From assembly GCA_003231675.1 (NCBI GenBank), contig QIJB01000073.1:1-13176 (forward strand): a stretch of DNA of 13,176 bases, written 5' to 3'. Below are positions 1-5,739 of the stretch, one piece after another. A program made the position numbers and the translations under genes. The first letter of the stretch is position 1. Each line of letters opens with the position of its first letter. This stretch comes from Candidatus Campbelliibacteriota bacterium (lineage in GTDB: Bacteria > Patescibacteriota > Minisyncoccia > UBA9983). The notes beneath the pieces were generated by a model that searched no databases, had not been told where the DNA came from, and saw only the letters and a program-made list of their open reading frames with translations.

Positions 1-2
1 TC

Positions 3-913
3 AAAAATCTCGCCCTTGTTATTATTGACGAACAGCACCGCTTCGGCACGAAACAGAGGGCTGTTCTGGCTAGGGACAAATCGGAGCAAATCCCCCACCT
101 TCTCTCAATGACCGCCACCCCTATTCCTCGAACATTGGCATTGACAATTTACGGCGATCTGGACCTCTCACTTCTGGATGAAATGCCCCCGGGCAGAAAA
201 AAAATAATCACCGCCATTGTCCCTCCGGAACAACGCCAACGCGCTTATGAACAAATCAGGCTTGAAATAAAAAAAGGGAGGCAGGCATTCGTCATATACC
301 CGATCCGGAAAAGGAAAGGGCTTTGAACATAAAATCAGTCAAGGAAGAAGCGGAACGCCTAAGAACGGAAATTTTTCCCGAGCTTGAAATAGGAATACTG
401 CACGGCAAAATGAAACCGGAGGAGAAAGAAGAAGCGTTGGAGGAATTCAAAAAAAACGAGACCCAAATACTGGTGGCGACATCCGTGATTGAAGTGGGAA
501 TTGATATCCCTAACGCGACAATGATAATCATTGAAGGGGCGGAACGATTCGGCTTGGCGCAACTTCATCAATTAAGAGGGAGGGTTATGAGAAGCTCATA
601 TCAGCCTTATTGTTTCGTTTTTACCGGCTCCGACTCCATAAAAACGAAAGAGCGTCTGGAGGCGCTGGAAAAGGCGAAAAGCGGATTTGAATTGGCGGAA
701 TACGATTTGAAATTCAGGGGGTCTGGGGGGCTTTCCGGCGCCAAGCAATGGGGTGTTTCGGACATCGGTATGGATGCGCTTAAGAATATCAAGATGGTGG
801 AGGCGGCGCGCCTTGAATCGCAAAAAATATTAAAATCAGACCCGGAACTGGAAAAACATATCCTCATAAAGGAGCGGCTTAATTCGCGAAAAACAAAAAT
901 ACATTTTGAGTAA
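3..913 (+). pseudogene. recG: ATP-dependent DNA helicase RecG, C-terminal half, frameshifted and cut by the window edge
   Basis: RecG is a superfamily 2 helicase that remodels stalled replication forks and Holliday junctions. The first frame (3-326) reads through motif II as DEQHRFG, then SMTATPIPRTLAL (motif III) and up to RQAFVIYP, then turns into nonsense (IRKRKGL) and stops at 324-326. Homology resumes in another frame from about 302 as DPEKERALNIKSVKEE, followed by LHGKMKP, TSVIEVGIDIPNA and the family-typical end at 913. One nucleotide modulo three is missing near 300; if the family sequence PLIDP was ancestral, 7 nt are gone. Motif VI reads QLRGRVMRS instead of the usual RGRVGRG, and the following RGPGE-like segment is also divergent (RGSGGLSGAKQWG), which hints at real decay rather than only a sequencing error. 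The N-terminal wedge domain and motifs I/Ia lie outside the window. Identity is firm; whether it is dead is not. Confidence 0.85.
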
Positions 914-955
914 AACTTGCATGATATTCTCGTTTGAGAATATCATGCAAGTTTT
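912..955 (+). terminator. Perfect long hairpin after recG
   Basis: A 20-bp perfect stem (912-931 with 936-955) closes over the 4-nt loop GTTT and ends in a run of T. It begins one base inside the recG TAA stop codon (911-913). The stem is A/T-rich outside with several G/C pairs inside. Because A's precede the stem and T's follow it, it could stop transcription in both directions, isolating recG from the small-protein operon that starts 60 bp downstream. Confidence 0.8.
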
Positions 956-958
956 TGA

Positions 959-987
959 TTGCAAAACAAGGTTTTTAGGTTTAAAAT
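959..987 (+). promoter_or_regulatory. Candidate promoter for the two-gene small-protein operon
   Basis: A -35-like TTGCAA (959-964) is separated by 17 bp from a -10-like TAAAAT (982-987). A start near 994 would give a leader of about 22 nt that contains the AGGAGGT site at 1003-1009. The position directly after the recG hairpin fits an independent transcription unit. Judged from consensus only. Confidence 0.45.
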
Positions 988-1015
988 ACCGAAAGATTAA
1001 AAAGGAGGTAAATTC

Positions 1016-1249
1016 ATGGCGATAGTGAAAAATTGCAGGATATGTCGGGAGATATGCCACACTCCGGCGGGAATCTGCGAAAATTGCAACAAGATTATTC
1101 AAGAAAATATTATTGCCGGGCTCAGGGAAGAGGTTGGCGAAGATATTTTCTTGGAAATAAAAAGTGAAGTGGAGGAGGAGTTAAAAAGAAATCCTCCCAA
1201 GAAAGAGAAAGAAATAAAGTACGGCATAAAAGGAGGTCAAGATGTATGA
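1016..1249 (+). CDS. Small zinc-ribbon-like protein, function unknown
   Basis: A 77-residue acidic/basic mixed protein. The N-terminus carries two CxxC knuckles, C7-x2-C10 and C21-x2-C24, with an additional C14-H15 pair between them, so a single zinc-binding ribbon over residues 5-26 is likely. The rest (about 27-77) is charged, probably helical, and ends in a lysine/glutamate-rich tail; no membrane segment is seen. The start is well fixed: AGGAGGT at 1003-1009 lies 6 nt before the ATG. Its last codons overlap the start of the next gene by 8 nt, and the second gene's own Shine-Dalgarno lies inside this gene, so the two are probably co-translated. I do not recognise the family; a small nucleic-acid-binding or protein-protein adaptor is possible but that is inference only. 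Confidence 0.75.
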   Translation: MAIVKNCRICREICHTPAGICENCNKIIQENIIAGLREEVGEDIFLEIKSEVEEELKRNPPKKEKEIKYGIKGGQDV

Positions 1250-1418
1250 TATGACAGTAGTCCTTAGAATGGAAACTCCGGCAATGGGAATCTCACCATT
1301 GCAGCTGGTAACAAACATGTTAGGCCCCGGATTTGAAAGGGTGGAAGACGAAGGAGGAAAACCCGTCTTCCAAAAGGGATTTATAAAAATAAAAGTCTTG
1401 GTCATTGACCAAGATTGA
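1242..1418 (+). CDS. 58-residue hypothetical protein, second gene of operon
   Basis: A short open frame starting MYDMTVVLRMETPAMG and ending VLVIDQD before TGA (1416-1418). The ATG at 1242 follows a strong AGGAGGT (about 1230-1236) with 5-nt spacing and overlaps the last 8 nt of the zinc-ribbon gene, the classic layout of a translationally coupled pair. The composition (alternating hydrophobics, a central glycine/proline turn, a C-terminal beta-like IKIKVLVI) suggests a small alpha/beta fold. No cysteines and no transmembrane segment. It is too short to assign to a family by eye; the Shine-Dalgarno and overlap are the reasons for believing it is real. The operon ends at a hairpin 10 bp downstream. 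Confidence 0.65.
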   Translation: MYDMTVVLRMETPAMGISPLQLVTNMLGPGFERVEDEGGKPVFQKGFIKIKVLVIDQD

Positions 1419-1422
1419 TTTT

Positions 1423-1460
1423 AAAAAAGGCGCGCCGCTTTCGCGAGACGCGCCCTTTGT
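1423..1460. terminator. Convergent (bidirectional) terminator
   Basis: GGCGCG (1429-1434) pairs with CGCGCC (1449-1454), flanked by A's on the left and T's on the right. It lies between the plus-strand small-protein operon ending at 1418 and the minus-strand membrane protein gene ending at 1461, so it can serve both. Confidence 0.7.
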
Positions 1461-2132
1461 TTATTCTTCAATTCTCCTTTTTTTCTTCGTGTAAACAATC
1501 ATCGTAATGAGAACAATGGTTGTCATAATGACGCTCTTCAAAGCATAAAGAGTCGCCAAACCGTCATGATTCCCAAGCCCGATGGAAACCGCCACAGAAC
1601 TTGTCACCAAATATATCCCCCAGGAATAAAATGAATCCGTATTTCTTTTATTCCTGATTATTTTGCGAATGGTCGGGATATAACCACCCGCGATGAGAAG
1701 TTGCAACAATGCGTTTGAGACAATCGGGTTTTCTGAAATAATCCAGAATATCACAATGGTTACCGCGCCTGAAAGATATAATCTTTCAAACAACTCAAAC
1801 TTCACCTTGGGTTTTTTAACCCAAATAATTACTGAGAGTGCCACCAATAAATCTCCAATCATATCAGCAGTGTTGAAAATTCCGGTCTCAAAGGTCATAT
1901 TTTTCCCAGAATGGACATATGTGAGAAAACTCAAAAATCCTCCCACAAAAAATATAACCCAAGTTGAGAGGGCGGGGTTGACCTCTCTGTTGTATATTTG
2001 GTACATATATCGCGAAGTCGCGATTGCCACCAATGCGACAACAATCCATGCCGCCGCGGTGTTCCACAATATCTGGTAGGTGTATCGCGAACCCGCGATT
2101 GCCACCGATACAACACTAATCCATGCGACCAC
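1461..2132 (-). CDS. Polytopic membrane protein with two PQ-loop/SWEET-like halves
   Basis: A 223-residue, strongly hydrophobic protein with about seven predicted membrane helices and a basic C-terminus (KKKRRIEE). Two related blocks can be seen: AIATSRYMYQIYNREVNPALSTW (about residues 37-59) and LLIAGGYIPTIRKIIRNKR with a following SFYSW (about 143-170). Each has a helix, a basic turn and a TW/SW-type motif, the pattern of the PQ-loop/SemiSWEET superfamily of small transporters. The start is GTG at 2132, supported by GGAGGT 6 nt upstream. The first 25 residues are an extra copy of the next 25 (tandem 75-bp duplication). Transport function and substrate are inference; the family call is moderate because the proline-glutamine dipeptide itself is absent. 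It lies downstream of tRNA-Ile on the same strand. Confidence 0.65.
   Translation of the reverse strand: MVAWISVVSVAIAGSRYTYQILWNTAAAWIVVALVAIATSRYMYQIYNREVNPALSTWVIFFVGGFLSFLTYVHSGKNMTFETGIFNTADMIGDLLVALSVIIWVKKPKVKFELFERLYLSGAVTIVIFWIISENPIVSNALLQLLIAGGYIPTIRKIIRNKRNTDSFYSWGIYLVTSSVAVSIGLGNHDGLATLYALKSVIMTTIVLITMIVYTKKKRRIEE
1999..2130. repeat. 75-bp tandem duplication at the 5' end of the membrane-protein gene
   Basis: Positions 1999-2055 align with 2074-2130 at an offset of exactly 75 bp, about 45 of 57 bases identical. In protein terms VAWISVVSVAIAGSRYTYQI is followed by AAWIVVALVAIATSRYMYQI. Each copy also carries a short dyad around TCGCGA. The offset is a multiple of three, so the frame is kept and one membrane helix is added. 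Confidence 0.85.
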
Positions 2133-2172
2133 GATACCACCTCCTTTTTAAATTATTAACGAACTGACCTTG

Positions 2173-2245
2173 TGGATGTGCCAGGACTTGAACCTGGAAC
2201 CGCCGAGGTATAAGCTCGGAGCTCTGCCAATTGAGCTACACATCC
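2173..2245 (-). tRNA. tRNA-Ile with anticodon UAU (decodes AUA)
   Basis: A complete cloverleaf reads on the minus strand: acceptor GGATGTG with CACATCC, D arm GCTC/GAGC, anticodon stem CCGAG/CTCGG around the 7-nt loop CTTATAC, T arm CCAGG/CCTGG with loop TTCAAGT, and discriminator A73. The loop places U33 before T-A-T, so the anticodon is UAU, for the isoleucine codon AUA. The CCA tail is not encoded (genomic CAA follows A73) and must be added. Most bacteria instead read AUA with a CAU anticodon whose C34 is converted to lysidine by TilS. The anticodon reading is direct; the amino-acid identity follows from it. Confidence 0.93.
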
Positions 2246-2301
2246 CCTCATTTCAAAAACTTTCTCAGTTTTGAAGGCTATTTTCAAGTCTAACCCATTT
2301 T

Positions 2302-2337
2302 AAAAAATCTTCCAACAAATCTCGTTCAAGATTTTTT
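2302..2337 (-). terminator. Weak hairpin downstream of ftsH
   Basis: AAAAAATCTT (2302-2311) pairs with AAGATTTTTT (2328-2337), giving an A/T-rich stem 18 nt after the ftsH stop on the minus strand, with T-rich flanks. G/C content in the stem is low, so read-through into the tRNA gene is possible. Confidence 0.35.
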
Positions 2338-2355
2338 TCGCCAAGCAATAAGAAT

Positions 2356-4257
2356 TTATGCATGTCCTTCCCTTTTCTTCAGTTCAATCCCGCTTCCGGT
2401 CAATATTTTATCAAATTCTTCGCGTTCTATTATCTCTTTTTCTATCAAGTGATTGGCTATTTTATCAAGCGTCGTTCTGTTTTTTACGATAACCCCGTTT
2501 GCCACCTTCAAGGCGTCAACCATAAATCTTCTCACTTCTTCATCTATTTCCTTCGCCATTTCTTCGGAGTAATTCTTTTCCGCCCCAAGTTCTCTACCCA
2601 AAAACATCGTTCCGTTTTTAGAACTGAAAGCTACCGGACCGATTTTATCGGACATTCCATATTTTGTGACAAGAGCGCGCGCAGTATCACTCGCTCTGGA
2701 AAGATCATCCGCCGCGCCGGTGGTCAAATCGCCAAAGACAAGCTTTTCCGCCGCGTATCCTCCAAGAGAAACCGCCAACTCATCCAGAAAATGCGATTTT
2801 GAGTAAAGATGCCTTTCTCTGACAGGCAATTTTAATGTGTAACCGGCGGCCTGCCCCCTGGAAATAACCGAGACCTTGTGAACGGGGTCAGCGCTGGGCA
2901 GAACGGATGCGACGAGGGCATGTCCGGCTTCATGATAGGACGCGATTTTCTTTTCTTCGCTGTTAAGCAAATGGCTTTTTCTCTCCGGTCCGAGCATTAC
3001 TTTCTCAATAGAGCAAATGAGGTCATCTTGGGTTATTTTCTTCCTCCCTTGGCAAGCCGCCAAAATGGCGCTCTCATTCATTAGATTTTGAAGATCTGCT
3101 CCGGCAAAACCGGGAGTCCTTTCGGCAACAACCCTCAAATCAACATCGTCAGAAAATGGTTTTTTCTTGGAATGAATTTTGAGAATTTTTTCCCTGTCTC
3201 CGATATCAGGGAGATCCAAAATAACGCGCCTGTCAAACCTTCCCGGTCTCAAGAGGGCGGGGTCAAGCACATCGGGACGATTCGTCGCCGCTATGACTAT
3301 TACTTTTTCGTGAGGTTCAAAACCATCCAATTCAACCAAAATTTGATTCAAAGTCTGTTCTCTTTCATCGCTTCCTCCTCCCATTCCAACCCCCCTGTGC
3401 CTGCCAACGGCGTCAATTTCATCAATAAAAATAATGGCGGGAGCCGTTTTTTTCGCCATTTTAAAAAGGTCGCGAACCCGGCTGGCGCCGACTCCGACAA
3501 ACATTTCCACGAACTCGGAACCGGAAATATGGAAAAATGGCACTTCCGCCTCCCCCGCAACCGCGCGGGCAAGCAATGTCTTCCCTGTCCCCGGAGCGCC
3601 CACCAAAAGAACACCTTTGGGGATACGCGCCCCCATATCCAAAAATTTCTTCGGGTTTTTCAGAAAATCAACTATCTCCAAAAGTTCCTCTTTCGCCTCG
3701 GAAACACCCGCGACATCTTTAAAGCTAACTTTTTCACTTTTATCGTCCGGCCCTACCATTTTTGCGCGCGATTTTCCAAAACTGAACGCCTGAAGACTGC
3801 TACTCTTCATCTGTTTCGCCGCCATCCAAAAAAACCAAACGATTATCAAGAGAGGTATTAAAAATGGCAAAATCGCCCCCAACCAAAACATAAAACCGGA
3901 AGGGCCTTTGACGGTAAGAGAAAGTTCTTTCAATTTTTCCCCGGAGACTCCATAATTTACTAGAGTCTGCGACAAGGCGGCTTCGGCCTCTTTTTTGGAT
4001 TTTTCAACCGTTCCGTCCTTAAGTTTAATATTCAAATCTTCCCCGCTAACATTGATGCTCTTAACTTTCCCGGCATTTATCTCGCTGACCAGTCCCGAGA
4101 GGGAAACTTCCTTCGGCTTCTTTATATTCTCTGACATTATTGAATAAATAGCCGATAAAACAAGAAAAATCAAAAGAACCGCAATCATATTTTTGTAGAA
4201 AAGGCGCGCGGGTGAATTTTTGGGCATTTTCACTTTTGGGATGTTCATTTTAGTCAT
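2356..4257 (-). CDS. ftsH: ATP-dependent zinc metalloprotease FtsH
   Basis: Membrane-anchored AAA+ protease that unfolds and degrades misfolded membrane proteins, short-lived regulators and ssrA-tagged chains. In the longest open frame (642 codons, from 4284) domains run in the usual order: transmembrane helix 1 (about 33-50), extracytoplasmic domain, helix 2 (131-155), AAA domain with Walker A GAPGTGKT (229-236), pore loop MFVG (261-264), Walker B IIFIDEIDA (284-292), second region of homology RPGRFDRR (346-353), and zinc site HEAGH (451-455) with the third ligand probably D527 in TTGAADDL. All catalytic residues are present and the length is normal. I place the start at the ATG at 4257 (633 residues) or 4248, not 4284, because a perfect TATAAT (4273-4278) would put the transcript start near 4266, after the first ATG. 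No Shine-Dalgarno is visible, so initiation is on a very short leader. Confidence 0.97.
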   Translation of the reverse strand: MTKMNIPKVKMPKNSPARLFYKNMIAVLLIFLVLSAIYSIMSENIKKPKEVSLSGLVSEINAGKVKSINVSGEDLNIKLKDGTVEKSKKEAEAALSQTLVNYGVSGEKLKELSLTVKGPSGFMFWLGAILPFLIPLLIIVWFFWMAAKQMKSSSLQAFSFGKSRAKMVGPDDKSEKVSFKDVAGVSEAKEELLEIVDFLKNPKKFLDMGARIPKGVLLVGAPGTGKTLLARAVAGEAEVPFFHISGSEFVEMFVGVGASRVRDLFKMAKKTAPAIIFIDEIDAVGRHRGVGMGGGSDEREQTLNQILVELDGFEPHEKVIVIAATNRPDVLDPALLRPGRFDRRVILDLPDIGDREKILKIHSKKKPFSDDVDLRVVAERTPGFAGADLQNLMNESAILAACQGRKKITQDDLICSIEKVMLGPERKSHLLNSEEKKIASYHEAGHALVASVLPSADPVHKVSVISRGQAAGYTLKLPVRERHLYSKSHFLDELAVSLGGYAAEKLVFGDLTTGAADDLSRASDTARALVTKYGMSDKIGPVAFSSKNGTMFLGRELGAEKNYSEEMAKEIDEEVRRFMVDALKVANGVIVKNRTTLDKIANHLIEKEIIEREEFDKILTGSGIELKKREGHA

Positions 4258-4272
4258 ATTGAATATATGCAG

Positions 4273-4301
4273 ATTATACGTCATTAGTGGCTGAAAATCA
4301 A
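4273..4301 (-). promoter_or_regulatory. ftsH promoter
   Basis: On the minus strand, TTGATT (plus 4296-4301) and a perfect TATAAT (plus 4273-4278) are spaced by 17 bp. The predicted start near 4266 lies downstream of the first in-frame ATG of ftsH (4284), which argues for one of the later ATGs. The leader would be about 9 nt. Confidence 0.7.
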
Positions 4302-4315
4302 ACCGAAGCCGACAC

Positions 4316-4345
4316 TTGTTAGCGCGGGGGGTAAACTGCTACACT
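4316..4345 (+). promoter_or_regulatory. Candidate smpB promoter (extended -10)
   Basis: TTGTTA (4316-4321), an 18-bp spacer and TACACT (4340-4345) preceded by TGC, which makes an extended -10. A start near 4352 would leave a leader of about 90 nt before smpB. A second -10-like TATGAT at 4373-4378 lacks a good -35. Consensus judgement only. Confidence 0.4.
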
Positions 4346-4440
4346 TAAGACATAGTTCTTCTTTTGGGGAATTATGATACTGAAAATGCTGGAAATGTTT
4401 GATGCGGGACAAGTAAAAAAGCCGGGCGCCTCCCTGAATT

Positions 4441-4887
4441 ATGAAAATACTTTTAGACAACAAAAAAGCGCGTTTTGATTATGAAATCCTTGAAACATTT
4501 GAGGCGGGCTTGGAATTGCGCGGATGGGAAGTCAAATCCCTAAAAAACAAGCGGGGCTCGCTTTCAGGGGCGCACGCCATAATCAGAGGAGGGGAAATTT
4601 ACATCGTCGGTTTCAATATCCCGCCTTACCAGGCGAAAAACTTGCCCGCGAATTATGAAGAAGACCGGACCCTCCGCCTTCTTTTACGCAAAAAAGAGAT
4701 TAAATACCTAACCGGAAAGTTGGCGCAAAAAAGGTTGACATTGACGCCAATTATGGTATATATTAAAGGGAATAAAGTGAAGATAAAGATAGGATTGGCA
4801 AAAGGAAAAAGAAAATACGAAAAAAGAGAGAAACTGAAACAAAAAGAATCAAAACGAAGAATTGAAAGAGTGCTGAAAGGAAATTAA
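4441..4887 (+). CDS. smpB: SsrA-binding protein SmpB
   Basis: SmpB binds the tRNA-like domain of tmRNA and places it in the A site of stalled ribosomes for trans-translation. The 148-residue sequence shows the family core: NKKARFDYEILETFEAGLEL at the start, the GWEVKSLK strand, GGEIYIVGFNIPPY, the RTLRLLLRKKEI helix, then GLAKGKRKYEKREKLKQK and a basic C-terminal tail that forms the helix probing the mRNA channel. Length is normal. No Shine-Dalgarno precedes the ATG at 4441; homology nevertheless begins right there (MKILLDNKKARF). An upstream 34-codon ORF (4374-4478) overlaps the start and might couple translation, but its own support is poor. The tmRNA gene lies 74 bp downstream on the same strand, so both parts of the rescue system could be transcribed together. 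Confidence 0.96.
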   Translation: MKILLDNKKARFDYEILETFEAGLELRGWEVKSLKNKRGSLSGAHAIIRGGEIYIVGFNIPPYQAKNLPANYEEDRTLRLLLRKKEIKYLTGKLAQKRLTLTPIMVYIKGNKVKIKIGLAKGKRKYEKREKLKQKESKRRIERVLKGN

Positions 4888-4918
4888 AAAGATTGTTTTG
4901 ATAATCTGATTTGGTAAA

Positions 4919-4965
4919 CCCCAAGATTTTGCGATTATGCGCAGTATGATCGCAAAATCTTGGGG
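4919..4965 (+). other. 17-bp dyad overlapping the 5' end of ssrA
   Basis: CCCCAAGATTTTGCGAT (4919-4935) is an exact inverted copy of 4949-4965, with a 13-nt loop. The right arm includes the first four G's of mature tmRNA. No T-run follows, so it is not a normal terminator. The dyad also encloses a -10-like TATGAT (4945-4950) about 12 nt before the tmRNA start, so it may be an operator in DNA or a precursor fold in RNA. Confidence 0.6.
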
Positions 4966-5338
4966 ATGATTGGCCTCGACAAGAATCGGACTAAAATACG
5001 CAAACCGAGCCGCCAAAACCTCGTAAAACTTTTGGCAAACCAATAAGTGCGAAAACTTATTTACCAACTCCCGCTTTAGCGTTAGCTTAAACGGGGCGTT
5101 CGTTCCGCCGACTCCCAATAGGCGAAAACGGATGTCATTTAATTGGGATAAGAACCAAGATTTTCTTGCCTTGGTTCCGACAATCGCTTTCGGGCGGAAA
5201 AGAATCGGGAGTATTAAGGTTTTGCTCGCTTAACACTTAATACCCTTAAAAATCCGCGCAAGCGGATAAAAGCAAGATAAGTTTGTAGACCTATTTTAGA
5301 AAAATTTTTGCACGCGGGTTCGATTCCCGCCATCTCCA
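4962..5338 (+). ncRNA. ssrA: Transfer-messenger RNA (tmRNA)
   Basis: tmRNA acts as alanyl-tRNA and then as a short mRNA that tags proteins on stalled ribosomes. The 5' end GGGGATG (4962-4968) pairs with CATCTCC (5331-5337), followed by discriminator A at 5338. The T arm GCGGG-TTCGATT-CCCGC and the upstream GTTTGTAGACC are typical of the 3' tRNA-like domain, and GGCCTCGAC near the 5' end matches the conserved opening. The likely tag frame starts at resume codon GCG (5049), preceded by AATAAGT, and reads AKTYLPTPALALA before TAA (5088-5090), 13 residues with the usual hydrophobic alanine-rich end. CCA is not encoded. It directly follows smpB. Length (377 nt) is normal. The exact resume codon is inferred by analogy with E. 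coli. Confidence 0.93.
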
Positions 5339-5392
5339 CAGCCAAAGTGAGCCACCCGACAGGGTGGTTTTCGCTTTGCGCTGTGGAGATGG
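5330..5392 (+). other. Large hairpin starting inside the tmRNA 3' end
   Basis: CCATCTCCACAGC (5330-5342) pairs perfectly with 5380-5392; inside it CAAAG (5343-5347) pairs with CTTTG (5374-5378) and CCACCC with GGGTGG (to 5367) around a GACA loop. In a precursor RNA this fold would compete with the tmRNA acceptor stem. Confidence 0.65.
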
Positions 5393-5393
5393 A

Positions 5394-5580
5394 GAGAGCA
5401 AACTGCTTTGCTCTCGTCTGGAATCACCACAAGGGTACTTCTTGTTTTGCAAGCAAAACAAAGTCGCGAAAGGCGCAAGCATGTTGAGCGGAGCGAAACA
5501 GCTGAGCCAGGGTCGTGAGCCATATAAAACCAAGGAGTTCGCCGCAGGCGGACGACTATGGTTTTATATGGACTCCTGAC
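5394..5580. other. Gene-free, hairpin-rich stretch after ssrA
   Basis: No credible gene is seen between ssrA and livF. The stretch holds successive dyads: 5394-5402 with 5407-5415 (9 bp), 5442-5450 with 5453-5461 (9 bp), and 5520-5532 with 5559-5571 (13 bp, CCATATAAAACCA, extended outward by GGTC/GACC). Open frames on either strand across it derive from the structured RNA and are not believed. Confidence 0.6.
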
Positions 5581-5595
5581 CGATTCCCGCCATCT

Positions 5596-5688
5596 CCACT
5601 GCTTCGCTCCGCACTGCGTTCCGAGCTACGCGGTGCAGGCACAAAAGGCGCGCCACTAAGGCGTGTTTTTTGTCTAACGAAGCAGTGG
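5596..5688 (+). terminator. Large dyad with internal intrinsic terminator downstream of ssrA
   Basis: CCACTGCTTCG (5596-5606) pairs exactly with 5678-5688. Nested within is GCGCGCC (5648-5654) pairing with GGCGTGT (5660-5666, two G-T pairs), followed by a run of six T's (5666-5671). It is the first clear T-tailed hairpin after ssrA, so it is the best candidate end of a smpB-ssrA transcript. Confidence 0.5.
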
Positions 5689-5739
5689 CCCTGCGAAGCT
5701 ATTTACTGTATTCCGAGTTATGTAGCGTAGACAAAAAAA

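Larger units (their letters stand above)
5321..5599. repeat. Direct repeat of the ssrA 3' end flanking 241 bp
   Basis: The last 18 bases of tmRNA plus one more, CGATTCCCGCCATCTCCAC (5321-5339), recur exactly at 5581-5599. The second copy lacks the rest of the T arm. A shorter inverted copy, CTGTGGAGATGG, lies between them at 5381-5392. tRNA and tmRNA 3' ends are standard attachment sites for integrases, so the two direct copies resemble attL and attR around a tiny leftover. No integrase is present. Confidence 0.8.

Noticed and set aside
319..326. CTTTGA at the recG frame break, resembling the +1 programmed frameshift site of prfB
   Set aside because: A +1 shift there leads into the wrong frame; the downstream homology needs the -1 frame, and homology is lost some 20 nt earlier.
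2362..3861. Several long plus-strand frames opposite ftsH
   Set aside because: They are shadows of a fully conserved FtsH on the minus strand and show no family features.
4374..4478. 34-codon plus-strand ORF overlapping the start of smpB
   Set aside because: Only a weak GGGGA site supports it and it has no recognisable sequence; kept only as a possible coupling ORF in the smpB entry.
4849..5118. 89-codon minus-strand frame over the smpB end and tmRNA 5' half
   Set aside because: Antisense to a clear structured RNA, with no ribosome-binding site.
5291..5533. Minus-strand open frames across the tmRNA 3' end (with words such as WRWRESNPR and GDGGNRTRV)
   Set aside because: These are well-known spurious translations of the antisense of tRNA/tmRNA 3' ends and flanks; they have no start signal.
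5394..5700. CRISPR array or rRNA-like structure after ssrA
   Set aside because: The dyads differ in sequence and spacing, with no regular repeat-spacer pattern and no cas gene.
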